NCBI GenBank assembly: GCA_965267605.1
Contig: OZ254088.1
Span: 186,001-250,000 of the forward strand
Origin: G965267605 sp965267605
Lineage (GTDB): Bacteria > Bacteroidota > Bacteroidia > Flavobacteriales_E > Vicingaceae
Direction: 5' to 3'
Length of the DNA: 64,000 nucleotides
A program made the translations under genes and the position numbers. The notes under the pieces are model-generated. The model was not told the DNA's origin and searched no databases. It was given only the letters and a program-made list of their open reading frames with translations. Positions 45,641 to 54,664 of the stretch are shown piece after piece. Every line of letters starts with the position of its first letter. The stretch's first letter is position 1.

Positions 45641-45831
45641 ATCTTGCTTTCTCGTCTTAGGTCATGATAATTGGAGCGTTATACATGGCGAGGTAATCAA
45701 TTGAGTTCAACTTTTGAATTGAGTAATGAATAGTTGAAACAGGACAGCGTGTGAACAGCTCTGTTTCAATTCCGCACCACGTAATTAAGCCTAGCAATGG
45801 GCAATGAATGTAAACTATATTCTGATGTGGT

Positions 45832-46029
45832 ATGGATAGATTGGGTGAAGACAGAATTGAGAGGGGAAGGCACCGTCTTAGAAAGAGGTTGTCAATGGAG
45901 AAAATCAGGGCGATTCCTAAATACAGGAATCTTACAAAAGAAGAATATGATGATTTGATCTATAGACTGAGTGATTTGGCATTGTTATTGTTGGAATCCT
46001 ATATATTTATTCAAAACCAATCGCCATGA
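45832..46029 (+). CDS. small protein coupled to the serine recombinase
   Basis: The product has 65 residues, starting at 45832 or at a second ATG at 45895. The N-terminus is basic and arginine-rich; the C-terminus is helical (KEEYDDLIYRLSDLALLLLESYIF). Its stop overlaps the recombinase start by 4 bases (ATGA), which argues that it is translated and linked to recombinase function, for example as a directionality or accessory factor. No homology recognised. Confidence 0.55.
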   Translation: MDRLGEDRIERGRHRLRKRLSMEKIRAIPKYRNLTKEEYDDLIYRLSDLALLLLESYIFIQNQSP

Positions 46030-47633
46030 GTAGTTTGAACGCATTTCAATCTTTTGCATCAAAGGAGAATAAGCCAGCAGGAAAGGGTAACCGGGCGGTG
46101 ATATATACCCGGATTTCCCATGCCAATCAAGAAGATAATACCTCTTTAGAGTCTCAATTAAAGTTCTGTGAAGAGTTCGCAAGGAGAAAGGGCTTTGAAG
46201 TGGTTGAACATTTTGGCGGACAGGTGGAGTCTGCCAAGACCGATGATCGTAAGGAGTTTAACCGCATGCTCACCTACCTGAGAAGAAGTAAGAGCATAGG
46301 TTACGTCATTGTCTATTCCTATGAACGATTTTCAAGATCGGGAGTAGGTGGAGCACAAATAGCAGAAGACCTGCTTAAACAACATGGAGTTGTGACATTG
46401 GCGGTAATGCAAGAACTTGACCCTACCACGGCTTCGGGTTCCTTCCAGCAGAAGATATACTTTCTCTTCAGCCAAATGGACAATGAGCTAAGAAGGGATA
46501 AGGCAGTGAGGGGTATGTCTGAATTGCTTCTAAAGGGCTACACGCCTTTTAACATCCCTAGAGGGTATGTCAATCTGAATAGAGGACAGAAGGCAATTGA
46601 TCAGGAGGTGGTACTTAACGATGTTGGAAAGAAAATACGAAAGGCGTTTCATTGGAAGGCCCAAGGAATGTCCAATGTTGATATTACCAAGAAGTTGAAG
46701 AAACTTGGTTTGAATCTTGACAGGAGGAGGCTGACAGAGATATTCTCTAATCCTTATTACTGTGGCGTGATAGTGAACAGTTTGATTCCTGGTCAAGTGG
46801 TAGAGGGAAAGCACGAAGCGGCAGTAAGCAAGGCTTTGTTCCTAAAAGTAAACGAGGTTGTTGCCGAGAAACGAAGCCACCCAACGGTTCATCAGAAACT
46901 GGATGACAACTTGCCTTTAAAACGGTTTATGAGTTGTGCTGAGTGCGAAACACCAATGACAGGGTATCTGGTTAGAAAAAAGGGGCTATACTATTATAAG
47001 TGTCGGACTAAGGGGTGTAAGCATAATGTAAGTGCCAAACATATCCACGAGGAGTTTGCAAGCCTTCTTTACCTATTCCAAGTTGACGAATCAGACCAAC
47101 CTTTAGTCAAGGAGGCTGTAATTGCACATTACGATCTATTCTTTGAGGAACATAAGGAGAACCAACGTTTGGTTAAGAAGCAATTGGCTGAGATCGCAAC
47201 CAATATAGATACCCTTGAGGAAAGGTATGTATTGGGTAAAGTAAGTGACGAGCTTTACACCAAGTTCCTTAAGAGATATACGAATCAACGAGATGAAATA
47301 CTGAAAGGTTCTGTTGTGAAGGAGGATGCGAGTTCGAACCTGGAAAACTGTTTGAAAATCGTAATGGAGATATGCTTGAATCCTAGGCAGTGGTGGAAAT
47401 CAAGCAGTTTACGCAATAAGATGTGGCTTCAAAAAACCATGTTTCCTGAAGGAATTACAGTTACTCGTGAAAACAGGAGAGTTCGAACCAATAGAGTCAA
47501 TTCGTTCTTTGCTCCAATCGCCCAATTAGCAAAGCATCTAAGGGAAACAAAAAACGGACAACTAGTTGATGTCAACCAATTGTCCGCTATTGTGGGCGAT
47601 GAGGGATTCGAACCCCCGACCCCCTCGGTGTAA
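46026..47633 (+). CDS. large serine recombinase (island integrase)
   Basis: The product has 535 residues. The N-terminal resolvase domain (about 23-165) has AVIYTRISHANQ with catalytic S31, VIVYSYERFSRSG and SQMDNELRRDK. A recombinase domain (about 180-280) follows with IFSNPYYCGVIVN. The zinc ribbon has CAECETPMTG and CRTKGC (C-x2-C, C-x4-C), then a coiled-coil region. This is the family that integrates and excises elements at specific sites. The last residues, VGDEGFEPPTPSV, are encoded by the 3' half of tRNA-Val read on the opposite strand, and the stop TAA falls at the anticodon loop. The protein may therefore owe its C-terminus to the insertion event. Confidence 0.92.
   Translation: MSSLNAFQSFASKENKPAGKGNRAVIYTRISHANQEDNTSLESQLKFCEEFARRKGFEVVEHFGGQVESAKTDDRKEFNRMLTYLRRSKSIGYVIVYSYERFSRSGVGGAQIAEDLLKQHGVVTLAVMQELDPTTASGSFQQKIYFLFSQMDNELRRDKAVRGMSELLLKGYTPFNIPRGYVNLNRGQKAIDQEVVLNDVGKKIRKAFHWKAQGMSNVDITKKLKKLGLNLDRRRLTEIFSNPYYCGVIVNSLIPGQVVEGKHEAAVSKALFLKVNEVVAEKRSHPTVHQKLDDNLPLKRFMSCAECETPMTGYLVRKKGLYYYKCRTKGCKHNVSAKHIHEEFASLLYLFQVDESDQPLVKEAVIAHYDLFFEEHKENQRLVKKQLAEIATNIDTLEERYVLGKVSDELYTKFLKRYTNQRDEILKGSVVKEDASSNLENCLKIVMEICLNPRQWWKSSSLRNKMWLQKTMFPEGITVTRENRRVRTNRVNSFFAPIAQLAKHLRETKNGQLVDVNQLSAIVGDEGFEPPTPSV
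47589..47608. repeat. right attachment-site repeat of the island
   Basis: Identical to 26713-26732. It covers the acceptor and T-stem 3' strand of tRNA-Val plus four flanking bases, so the tRNA remains intact after insertion. Confidence 0.8.
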
Positions 47634-47667
47634 ACGAGGTGCTCTGAACCAGCTGAGCTAATCGCCC
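47593..47667 (-). tRNA. tRNA-Val (anticodon TAC)
   Basis: On the minus strand a full cloverleaf is visible. Acceptor GGGCGAT pairs with ATCGCCC and is followed by discriminator A. The D arm has AGCTCAGCTGGT, and the anticodon stem CCTCG/CGAGG encloses TTTACAC with anticodon TAC. The T arm has GGGGG-TTCGAAT-CCCTC. The 3' CCA is not encoded. It serves as the island attachment site. Confidence 0.95.
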
Positions 47668-47702
47668 TAAAATTGGGACAGCAAATATAAATGATTTCAC
47701 CA

Positions 47703-48926
47703 TTATCCCAACTCAGCGGGGTGATTTTGTGGATGATAGGCCGCAGCAAGGAATACACTTCCACAAATCAATATTAGATCATCCGCTCCAGCACAGTCTT
47801 TTGCCAGTTCAAGAGCGGATTGTGGATCATCTGCAAAGTCGAATTGTAGGTTCTCGATTTGAACAACCGTGGCTAGCAATTCTTCTTTCTGAAGCATACG
47901 CGGCAAATCGGTAGTTGTAAAGATAAAGTGGGTGCTTGAGGGAAAAAGCTTAACATGGGTGGCAAGCTCAGTTCCGTGGGTTGTTCCAAACACCACAATC
48001 AACTTGTGGAATTGCTCAGTTTCATTGATCCTTTGGATTAGCGAGTCCAAAGCCTGGTCGTTGTGGGCCGTGTCTACAATTACTGTAGGCTGCTCCTGTA
48101 AACGTTGGTATCTACCCCAGTAACCAGTTAGTTCTGTTGTGTGTTCTTTTGCGTGGTCGAGATCCGACAACGCGATGTCAAATCCGCAAGTATTGAGGAT
48201 TTCACGTACCTCACTTAAGATGGAAGCATTTACTTCTTCCCAATGGCTGCTATTCTGGTTAATTACTCTTGTTTCAGCACCAATAATCTTCGCGTGTTCT
48301 TTCAAAATTGTCTGGATATGAGGCTGTTGGTCACCTATAATAACGGGGCAACCATGCTTCATGATTCCGGCTTTTTCCATCGCAATTTCTTCAATTGTAT
48401 CACCCAGAAATTGTTGATGATCCAATCCAATGGATGTGATCACGGTCAGTAAAGGTTTAACCACATTGGTGGAATCCAGTCTGCCGCCCATGCCAGTTTC
48501 CAGCACCACAATATCGCATCGAGAATCTCTAAAATATTGAAAGGCAATGGCTGTAGTCCATTCGAAAAAGGAAGGTTGCCATTCGGCAATCAACGGCTCA
48601 TGCTTGGACACAAAATCAACGATGAATTGCTCAGGTACCATTGTGCCGTTTACCCTAATTCGTTCACGGTAGTCTACAAAATGTGGCGAAGTGAATAATC
48701 CGGTTTTGTATCCAGCTGTCTGGAGCATAGCTGCACACAGATTGCAGACCGAGCCTTTTCCGTTCGTACCTGCTACGTGTACATACTTTAGATCTTTTTC
48801 TGGATTGCCGATTGCCTTTAGAATACCTTCAATACGATCCAGATTAGGCTTGTAGGCCGCGGCCCCAGTCCGCTGAAACATTGGAAGCTGGCTGAAAAGG
48901 AATTCAACCGTTTCCCCGTAAGTCAT
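47703..48926 (-). CDS. folC: bifunctional folylpolyglutamate / dihydrofolate synthase
   Basis: FolC adds glutamate to dihydropteroate and folates in the cytosol. The 407-residue product has the Mur-ligase-like fold with P-loop HVAGTNGKGSVCN (about 50), TSPHFVDYRERIRVNG, ETGMGGRLDSTN and VDTAHNDQALDSL. Length and motif order are normal for the family. Its start overlaps the upstream TonB-like gene stop by one base, making it the last gene of a TonB-ExbD-ExbB operon. Confidence 0.95.
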   Translation of the reverse strand: MTYGETVEFLFSQLPMFQRTGAAAYKPNLDRIEGILKAIGNPEKDLKYVHVAGTNGKGSVCNLCAAMLQTAGYKTGLFTSPHFVDYRERIRVNGTMVPEQFIVDFVSKHEPLIAEWQPSFFEWTTAIAFQYFRDSRCDIVVLETGMGGRLDSTNVVKPLLTVITSIGLDHQQFLGDTIEEIAMEKAGIMKHGCPVIIGDQQPHIQTILKEHAKIIGAETRVINQNSSHWEEVNASILSEVREILNTCGFDIALSDLDHAKEHTTELTGYWGRYQRLQEQPTVIVDTAHNDQALDSLIQRINETEQFHKLIVVFGTTHGTELATHVKLFPSSTHFIFTTTDLPRMLQKEELLATVVQIENLQFDFADDPQSALELAKDCAGADDLILICGSVFLAAAYHPQNHPAELG

Positions 48927-49702
48927 TAATTGAGTTTGAAGGTATACGTAATCGTTCCCTTCTGTTTTTCAGGACCATTAGGATTGGCAGTGAACTTTGC
49001 CTTTAACGCAGCTCGTTTAGCCTCACTAACGAGGGCGGCCGCTGTAGTAGTGGATCCTCTGCCTGGTGCAGTTGCTGTAATAACCTTACCTGAGCGATCT
49101 ACAGTAATTTCTACAATTACAATGCCTTGCTGGTTCGATTTGTATCCAGGTTTGGGAAGTGAAAGTGCCCCACGGCCACCCAAACTGTATCCAATTCCGC
49201 TGCCACCCCCGGTACCTTTACCGCCAGTTCCATTGCCGTCTTTACCCGTACCATCTTTGGCGCCATCCTGCTTACCTTTGTTTCCGTCCTTTCCATCATT
49301 GCCGTCTCCACCTTTATTCTTGTTCTTAAAGGCGTTCTTATTGAGGCGGTCATCCACTTTCTTCTTCGGATCCTCTTTTTTGACAGGCTTTTTCTCACTC
49401 TTCTTGTCTTCCTTTTTATCAGCCTTAACCGGAGATTCGTCATCGGTCATCTGATCTTGCGGACTATCTTCGGTTGGTTGTACATCAGACTGGGAAGGCA
49501 GTTCCTCAACATTACCCTGACCAAAGTCTGAATCTCCAAAATCAGCGAGTTCCAAACCACCGGTCTGCTCTGGCGGATCCATATACTTCATGCCGCAGAA
49601 TATCAGCAGTAATACTACCCCTACCACATAAGAGCCAGTGATGATTCCGGAAACGCGTCTCCGTTTCTTGTCTTCTTCCTCTTGTTGTATCTGATTACTC
49701 AT
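48926..49702 (-). CDS. TonB-like energy transducer
   Basis: The product has 258 residues. A cytoplasmic tail (1-17, KKRRR) precedes one membrane helix (about 20-38, GSYVVGVVLLLIFCG). A long periplasmic linker, Lys/Glu-rich then Gly-rich (about 65-180), spans the envelope. The C-terminal domain (about 185-258) has GIVIVEITVDRSGKVI and GTITYTFKLN, the TonB-type receptor-contacting fold. It would couple the ExbB-ExbD motor to receptors such as the one at 5.9 kb. Confidence 0.82.
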   Translation of the reverse strand: MSNQIQQEEEDKKRRRVSGIITGSYVVGVVLLLIFCGMKYMDPPEQTGGLELADFGDSDFGQGNVEELPSQSDVQPTEDSPQDQMTDDESPVKADKKEDKKSEKKPVKKEDPKKKVDDRLNKNAFKNKNKGGDGNDGKDGNKGKQDGAKDGTGKDGNGTGGKGTGGGSGIGYSLGGRGALSLPKPGYKSNQQGIVIVEITVDRSGKVITATAPGRGSTTTAAALVSEAKRAALKAKFTANPNGPEKQKGTITYTFKLN

Positions 49703-49704
49703 AA

Positions 49705-50097
49705 TTACCTCGCTTCAGTAGCAAGTGCAACCTTGATGCCATTCTCTTTCGCAATGGTCATCACCTTGATCATTTCATCAACCGCAACGGTTTTATCCAT
49801 CTCAAGAAGGATCGCTTTTTGCTCCTCGTTTCCTAATAACGATTCAAGACGACCTTCTATTTCACTAAATGGAACATTTTCTTGATTGATAAAGTACTGT
49901 AAATCAGCGTTTACAGACACTACAACTTTTCGTGCAGGTTGCTTGTCATGCGTTGATGACGGAAGATTCAGCTTCATCGCATTTTGCGTAACGAGCGTAC
50001 TTAAAAGCATAAAGAAGATCAATAACAGAAATACCAAGTCTGTCATCGATGACGATGAGAAATTGGTACTGACCTTATTTCTAGAGCGTATCCTCAT
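49705..50097 (-). CDS. ExbD/TolR-family biopolymer transport protein
   Basis: The product has 130 residues. A single membrane helix near the N-terminus (SSMTDLVFLLLIFFMLLS) carries the conserved Asp (TDLVFLL) that carries protons. The periplasmic domain has ILLEMDKTVAVDEMIKVMTIAKENGIKVALATE. It is the normal partner of the ExbB-like protein, whose gene stop overlaps this start by one base. Confidence 0.92.
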   Translation of the reverse strand: MRIRSRNKVSTNFSSSSMTDLVFLLLIFFMLLSTLVTQNAMKLNLPSSTHDKQPARKVVVSVNADLQYFINQENVPFSEIEGRLESLLGNEEQKAILLEMDKTVAVDEMIKVMTIAKENGIKVALATEAR

Positions 50098-50813
50098 TAT
50101 TTCGCTGGTTCCTGAAGTATGTCAAGGAATTCGGTTGTTTTAGCCTCCATTAGGTAGATTACCTTTTCCACCTTAGCTACCAGTAGATTATAGCCCACAT
50201 ACGCCATAATACCTACAATTAGTCCGCCAACTGTGGTTACCATGGCCGTATAAATACCTTCAGATAAGACTTTTACGTCTACGTTTCCATCTCCTTGCGC
50301 CAGATCATGGATCGCAATGATCATTCCGATCACAGTTCCAAGAAATCCAATCATCGGGGCTGCACCAGCAATGGTAGCCAGACTGGCTAGGTTCTTCTCT
50401 AATCTGTATAGCTCCAGCTTTCCCACATTTTCTACCGCTGCCGAAATATCACCAAGCGGTTTTCCAATGCGCGCAATTCCCTTTTCGATCATCCTGGCAA
50501 CAGGGTGTTTGGTAGCAAGGCAAAGCGATTTCGCGGAATCAATTTTACCCGAATGGATGAAATCCTTGATCTGATTCATAAAGTGCTCGTCTGTCTTAGC
50601 TGCTTTATTAATAGCCATGAATCTTTCGAAGAAGATGTAGACAGCGATAATGGACAACAGTCCAAGAATGGCCATAATCAGGATACCCCCAATTCCACCT
50701 GAGGTAACCAGTTCCCAAAGACTAAACTCTTTCTCTACCGGGCCATCCTGAATAACCGTATTCAGAGAATCTGTGACCGTTTGAACCTGTAAAAACAGTG
50801 TACGCATGCGCAA
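50097..50813 (-). CDS. ExbB/TolQ/MotA-family proton channel protein
   Basis: The product has 238 residues. Three membrane helices (about 30-55, 135-165, 180-205) carry the family motifs LATIAGAAPMIGFLGTVIGMI and EGIYTAMVTTVGGLIVGI. It forms the proton-driven motor with the ExbD-like protein. Starts at 50813 or two codons later are possible. Upstream on the minus strand TACTTTAG weakly resembles the -7 box. Confidence 0.9.
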   Translation of the reverse strand: MRMRTLFLQVQTVTDSLNTVIQDGPVEKEFSLWELVTSGGIGGILIMAILGLLSIIAVYIFFERFMAINKAAKTDEHFMNQIKDFIHSGKIDSAKSLCLATKHPVARMIEKGIARIGKPLGDISAAVENVGKLELYRLEKNLASLATIAGAAPMIGFLGTVIGMIIAIHDLAQGDGNVDVKVLSEGIYTAMVTTVGGLIVGIMAYVGYNLLVAKVEKVIYLMEAKTTEFLDILQEPAK

Positions 50814-50894
50814 ATTTCTTTAAGTACGATACTAAAGTAACGTTGCAGTGCGAACTACAATTATCCAGCCAAGGATATTTTAAACAGAAAACTG

Positions 50895-52301
50895 TTAGTG
50901 AGGAAGTGCTTCCGCGGCAGCTGTTACATTGCCAACAATGCCCATTTCAATCATGAGAATGTACAATCCGGCACCTGCAATGTAGCCTACCATGGCCAAC
51001 AGGGCAATCTTCTTAAGATACCAACCGAAGCTAATTCTCTCCATGCCCATAGCCACTACACCAGCTGCAGAGCCAATGATAAGCATACTTCCACCAGTAC
51101 CTGCTGCATAGGCAATGAAGTGCCAGATATAGTGATCAGTGCCTACATCGAACATTCCCATACTGGCTGCTACCAGAGGAACATTATCGATTACGGCCGA
51201 ACCGGCACCAAGGAGAACGATGAATACATTATCAGGAATAGATGCTCGAACGTCTTGTCCAAAGGCAAAGATCAAACCCAACGACTCCAGTGCGGCAACG
51301 GTCATCAAAATACCAAGGAAGAAAAGGATACTAGGCATTTCGATTTTCGTAAGTGCTTTAAACGTAGGGCTGCTGGCATGACCGCCATGTGCATCACCAC
51401 CTTCAACACCACCGGTACCTGTAATAGAAAACTCTCTGTTACTGGCAATTTCCGCGACCAATGACACAACAGCCAATGATAGCATCATACCCACGTAAGG
51501 GGGTAGGTGCGTAACGGTTTTGAAGACAGGCACAAATACGATGAGGCCCAATCCAAGATAGAGCATCATCGCACCCCGTTTACCACCTGAAGCATCGTCT
51601 GGAGCAGCCTCAAAGGTTCCTTTGAAAGGCTTCATAAACCCAGCGATAAGCGTTGGAATGATCATACAAACAAGTGATGGCGCAAGCAGATTGGTGATCA
51701 GCTGCACAGTTGTCACTTTGTTACCGATCCAAAGCATGGTTGTAGTTACATCCCCGATAGGAGACCAGGCACCACCTGCATTGGCGGCAATGATAATCAT
51801 ACCTGCATACCATAGTCGATCCTTGTTGTCGCTTAACAGCTTTCTAAGAATCGTAATCAATACGATGGTTGCAGTAAGGTTATCAATGATCGCGGAAAGG
51901 ATGAATGCAAGGATGGATATGATCCAAAGCAACTTTCTCCTACTGTTTGTTTTTACAAAACCTTTGATGGTTGAAAATCCATTGAAGTGGTCAATGATCT
52001 CAACGATGGTCATCGCTCCAACAAGGAAAATCAAAATCTCACAGGTCTTTCCGAAGTGGTGCAGGAGCGTTTCCTCCATTACATGAAGGCGCTCTTCGTG
52101 TTCGAAGTCAGCAAATCCTTCAAGCATCGTAAAATTGGCTGAGTCAAACCAATTTTGGAAGCCGTCAAGTCCCAGGGCTAGTGCAGCCCAGGCAATGGCC
52201 ATCATAGCCAAAGCAGGGATCAATTTGTCAATTTTCAAGGGGTGCTCAAGGGTAATCGCTAGATACCCAAGAACGAATACGATGACGATAAGAATTTCCA
52301 T
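50895..52301 (-). CDS. nhaD: sodium:proton antiporter NhaD
   Basis: NhaD exports Na+ in exchange for protons across the inner membrane, common in marine bacteria. The 468-residue product has about twelve helices. IDNLTATIVLITILRKLL, NAGGAWSPIGDVTTTMLWIG and GAGSAVIDNVPLVAASMGMF match the ArsB/NhaD superfamily. A His-rich loop (GGDAHGGHAS) lies in the middle. The upstream amino-acid dehydrogenase gene ends 18 bases before its start, so they may share a transcript. Confidence 0.92.
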   Translation of the reverse strand: MEILIVIVFVLGYLAITLEHPLKIDKLIPALAMMAIAWAALALGLDGFQNWFDSANFTMLEGFADFEHEERLHVMEETLLHHFGKTCEILIFLVGAMTIVEIIDHFNGFSTIKGFVKTNSRRKLLWIISILAFILSAIIDNLTATIVLITILRKLLSDNKDRLWYAGMIIIAANAGGAWSPIGDVTTTMLWIGNKVTTVQLITNLLAPSLVCMIIPTLIAGFMKPFKGTFEAAPDDASGGKRGAMMLYLGLGLIVFVPVFKTVTHLPPYVGMMLSLAVVSLVAEIASNREFSITGTGGVEGGDAHGGHASSPTFKALTKIEMPSILFFLGILMTVAALESLGLIFAFGQDVRASIPDNVFIVLLGAGSAVIDNVPLVAASMGMFDVGTDHYIWHFIAYAAGTGGSMLIIGSAAGVVAMGMERISFGWYLKKIALLAMVGYIAGAGLYILMIEMGIVGNVTAAAEALPH

Positions 52302-52319
52302 GGTCGTGGTTCTATTGTG

Positions 52320-53552
52320 CTAGTTCACCAACTGCTTCAATGCAATCTGATATGCAGTTTGGGTGATATTGGTCTTGCTGTCGTTAAGTTGGTGTGCGTT
52401 TACCAGAGCTTCTTTGATAACATTCGAAGTGTCTTCGAAAATGCCCTGATCTGTTAGTGAATCAAGGTCGTTGCTCATCAAATAAGCGAAAACACGGGCC
52501 ATTCCGCAATTAGAAATGAAGTCGGGAATAACGCTTATCGCTTCATCCGCTTTTTTTCCGATCGGCCCGAAGAAAATCTCTGAATCTGCGAATGGAACAT
52601 TGGCTCCAGCAGATATAACTTCAACTCCAGAAGCAATCATTCTGTCCAGTTGGTCCTCAGTAATGAGCCTGGAGGCAGCACAGGGAAGAAAGACGTCCGC
52701 CTGAACATCCCAGATCCTTTCATTAATCGCCTCAAATGATTCCATTTTATCTGAACGCAACTTGTTGCCATCCTTGTCGAGGAACAATTGGCGGATCTCT
52801 TCAAGTCCCATTCCTTCTGTAGCGATGATGCCACCACTTTTGTCAATGATTCCGACTACGGTTGCTCCCATTTGAGCCATATAATAACCTGCAGCAGACG
52901 CAACATTTCCCCATCCCTGCACAATGACTCTTTTACCTTCAACGCTGCCGCCATAGACATCATAGTAGTGACGCACGGATTCAGCAACGCCATATCCAGT
53001 AATCATGTCGGCTACGCAATATTTGCGGTCCACGTCAGGTGATAGGGTATCATCTTCGATAACCTTCAATACACCTTGTCTGAGCTGACCAATCCTATTG
53101 ATCTTTTGAGAATCCTTCGGTTGAAAATGTCCGTTGAAAACACCTTCCTGAGGATGCCATATACCACAATCTTCAGTGATTGGAATCACCTCATGAATCT
53201 CATCTACGTTTAAATCTCCACCCGTACCGTAGTAATTCTTAAGAAGTGGAGCTACAGCCTTATACCATCTTCTGAGCACTCCATCCTTATCTGGTGAATT
53301 GGGATCAAAGTTGATGCCCGACTTAGCACCACCGATGGGTGGGCCCGCCACGGTAAATTTTACTTCCATGGTCTTGGCAAGTGATGTTACCTCATGCTTG
53401 TCCAGTCCAACCCTCATTCTTGTTCCGCCACCTGCGGCACCACCGCGCAATGAGTTAATGACCACCCAACCCTCCGCAGAGGTTTCCTGGTCCTTCCACT
53501 CAAATACGATTTCAGGTTGTTTTTCCTCGAATTTCTTTAGCAGCTCCAGCAT
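52320..53552 (-). CDS. Glu/Leu/Phe/Val dehydrogenase family protein
   Basis: The product has 410 residues and is cytosolic. It performs NAD(P)-dependent oxidative deamination of an amino acid. The N-terminal domain has GGAAGGGTRMRV and the catalytic region PIGGAKSGINFDP. The Rossmann domain has VIVQGWGNVASAAGYYMAQMG. FLPCAASRLITEDQ and ISAGANVPF are typical. The substrate (Glu or a branched amino acid) cannot be fixed from the sequence alone, though length fits glutamate dehydrogenases. Confidence 0.92.
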   Translation of the reverse strand: MLELLKKFEEKQPEIVFEWKDQETSAEGWVVINSLRGGAAGGGTRMRVGLDKHEVTSLAKTMEVKFTVAGPPIGGAKSGINFDPNSPDKDGVLRRWYKAVAPLLKNYYGTGGDLNVDEIHEVIPITEDCGIWHPQEGVFNGHFQPKDSQKINRIGQLRQGVLKVIEDDTLSPDVDRKYCVADMITGYGVAESVRHYYDVYGGSVEGKRVIVQGWGNVASAAGYYMAQMGATVVGIIDKSGGIIATEGMGLEEIRQLFLDKDGNKLRSDKMESFEAINERIWDVQADVFLPCAASRLITEDQLDRMIASGVEVISAGANVPFADSEIFFGPIGKKADEAISVIPDFISNCGMARVFAYLMSNDLDSLTDQGIFEDTSNVIKEALVNAHQLNDSKTNITQTAYQIALKQLVN

Positions 53553-53582
53553 CCGAATAGGTTTGGGAGCAAATATAAAAAA

Positions 53583-54656
53583 CTAAGCTTTGTGGTTCTG
53601 ATGTACAGTGCCTGTGACCAGGTTGTCCTCAGCTCCAGTTGCAGATGCGAGTGTATTCGGTATCCCCAGATCCCTCAACAGTCCAAGTAATCCGAAGATG
53701 ATCGCTTCCTTATAGTCGATTACATCTTCCGCTGGAACAACAACCTGAGCCTTTGAAAGCTTGTCTATTTCCTTCACCAACAGCTTGTTGCGGGCGCCAC
53801 CTCCTGTTACCAGTAGTTTGGATCCCTCGGTTTCCGTTCGCTGAGCAATTTGGTAGGCAATGTGATGGGTAACGGTATATATCTGGTCGTGAATCTCACC
53901 TCCGTGGCTCTTGATAAATGGTTTGAAATGGGCTTCATACCATTCTACTCCCAGAGATTTAGGCCCACTCTGCTGGTAGTAATCGAGGGCATTGAGGTCC
54001 AACAGCAAATCTTCAATGAGCTGTCCCTGTGATGCAAGGATGCCATCTCGATCGAACTCAAAGCCGGCTTCATTGGCAAGATCATTCAGCACCATATTGC
54101 ACGGGCAGATATCAAATGCGACCGAAGTATCATCATGCTGGTCACAAATATTGGCAATACCACCAAGGTTAAGGCAGTACTCGTAATCACCAAACAGCAG
54201 CCGATCGCCCACTGGAACCAGGGGAGCTCCTTGTCCGCCATTTAGCACATCCGCAGTTCTGAAATCAGTAATGGTCTTAACACCGGTTTTCAGATTGATG
54301 GCATTGCCATTTCCTATTTGATAGGTGAGGTGGTGTCTTGGTTGATGAAAGATGGTGTGTCCGTGACTGGCAATCAATGCAGGATTTAAGTCGTGTCTAT
54401 GGATAAACTTGTTCAGGCTTCGGCCCATAAATCCCCCAAACTTTAAGTCCAGGTTAATCAGCGAGAGCCCGTCAAGTCTGCGCGCCTTCATCAATTTTTT
54501 CTTCTGCGCATCATCGTATTTAACTGTTTCAGAGGCGATTAACTCGTATTTCCAGTTTCCCGCACCTTCTTGCCAAAATGTACAAGCCACCATGTCTAAC
54601 CCATCGAGAGAGGTTCCTGACATTACTCCTATTACCTGAACATTCTTTGTACTCAC
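53583..54656 (-). CDS. anmK: anhydro-N-acetylmuramic acid kinase
   Basis: AnmK recycles cell-wall anhydroMurNAc to MurNAc-6-phosphate using ATP. The 357-residue product has the family start VMSGTSLDGLDMVACTF, then SHGHTIFHQP, YCLNLGGIANIC and LLVTGGGARNKLL. Length is normal. It is divergent from the acyl-CoA dehydrogenase gene, whose promoter lies between. Confidence 0.95.
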   Translation of the reverse strand: MSTKNVQVIGVMSGTSLDGLDMVACTFWQEGAGNWKYELIASETVKYDDAQKKKLMKARRLDGLSLINLDLKFGGFMGRSLNKFIHRHDLNPALIASHGHTIFHQPRHHLTYQIGNGNAINLKTGVKTITDFRTADVLNGGQGAPLVPVGDRLLFGDYEYCLNLGGIANICDQHDDTSVAFDICPCNMVLNDLANEAGFEFDRDGILASQGQLIEDLLLDLNALDYYQQSGPKSLGVEWYEAHFKPFIKSHGGEIHDQIYTVTHHIAYQIAQRTETEGSKLLVTGGGARNKLLVKEIDKLSKAQVVVPAEDVIDYKEAIIFGLLGLLRDLGIPNTLASATGAEDNLVTGTVHQNHKA

Positions 54657-54664
54657 CAGTTGTG

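Larger units (their letters stand above)
44882..45831. other. 950-base gene-free region before the recombinase operon
   Basis: No convincing coding frame was found; the 62-residue frame at 44944 has no protein character. The region holds an inverted repeat (45020-45058), phased array C (45053-45123), a group II intron-like sequence (about 45240-45640) and, near its right end, a hairpin with arms TTGAAACAG and CTGTTTCAA (about 45733-45769). Confidence 0.6.
26713..47608. mobile_element. putative 20.9-kb integrative genomic island at tRNA-Val
   Basis: A 20-base exact direct repeat bounds the region (26713-26732 and 47589-47608). The right copy is the 3' end of an intact tRNA-Val gene, and a large serine recombinase gene reads into it. 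Between the repeats lie T9SS-exported proteins, several proteins of conflict-system type, repeat arrays, an intron-like remnant and large gene-free stretches. The flanks are ordinary chromosomal genes. No conjugation, replication or phage structural genes are visible, so the element is either mobilised by others or decayed. The boundaries rest on the repeat alone; excision has not been shown. Confidence 0.75.

Noticed and set aside
45640..45831. Group II intron domain V and VI
   Set aside because: I searched for an AGC-bearing 34-nt hairpin with a GNRA loop and found none; the hairpin at 45733 has different pairing and loop.
48930..49454. Plus-strand Pro/Leu-rich frame of 174 residues
   Set aside because: Antisense to the Lys/Gly-rich linker of the TonB-like gene, whose operon context is clear.
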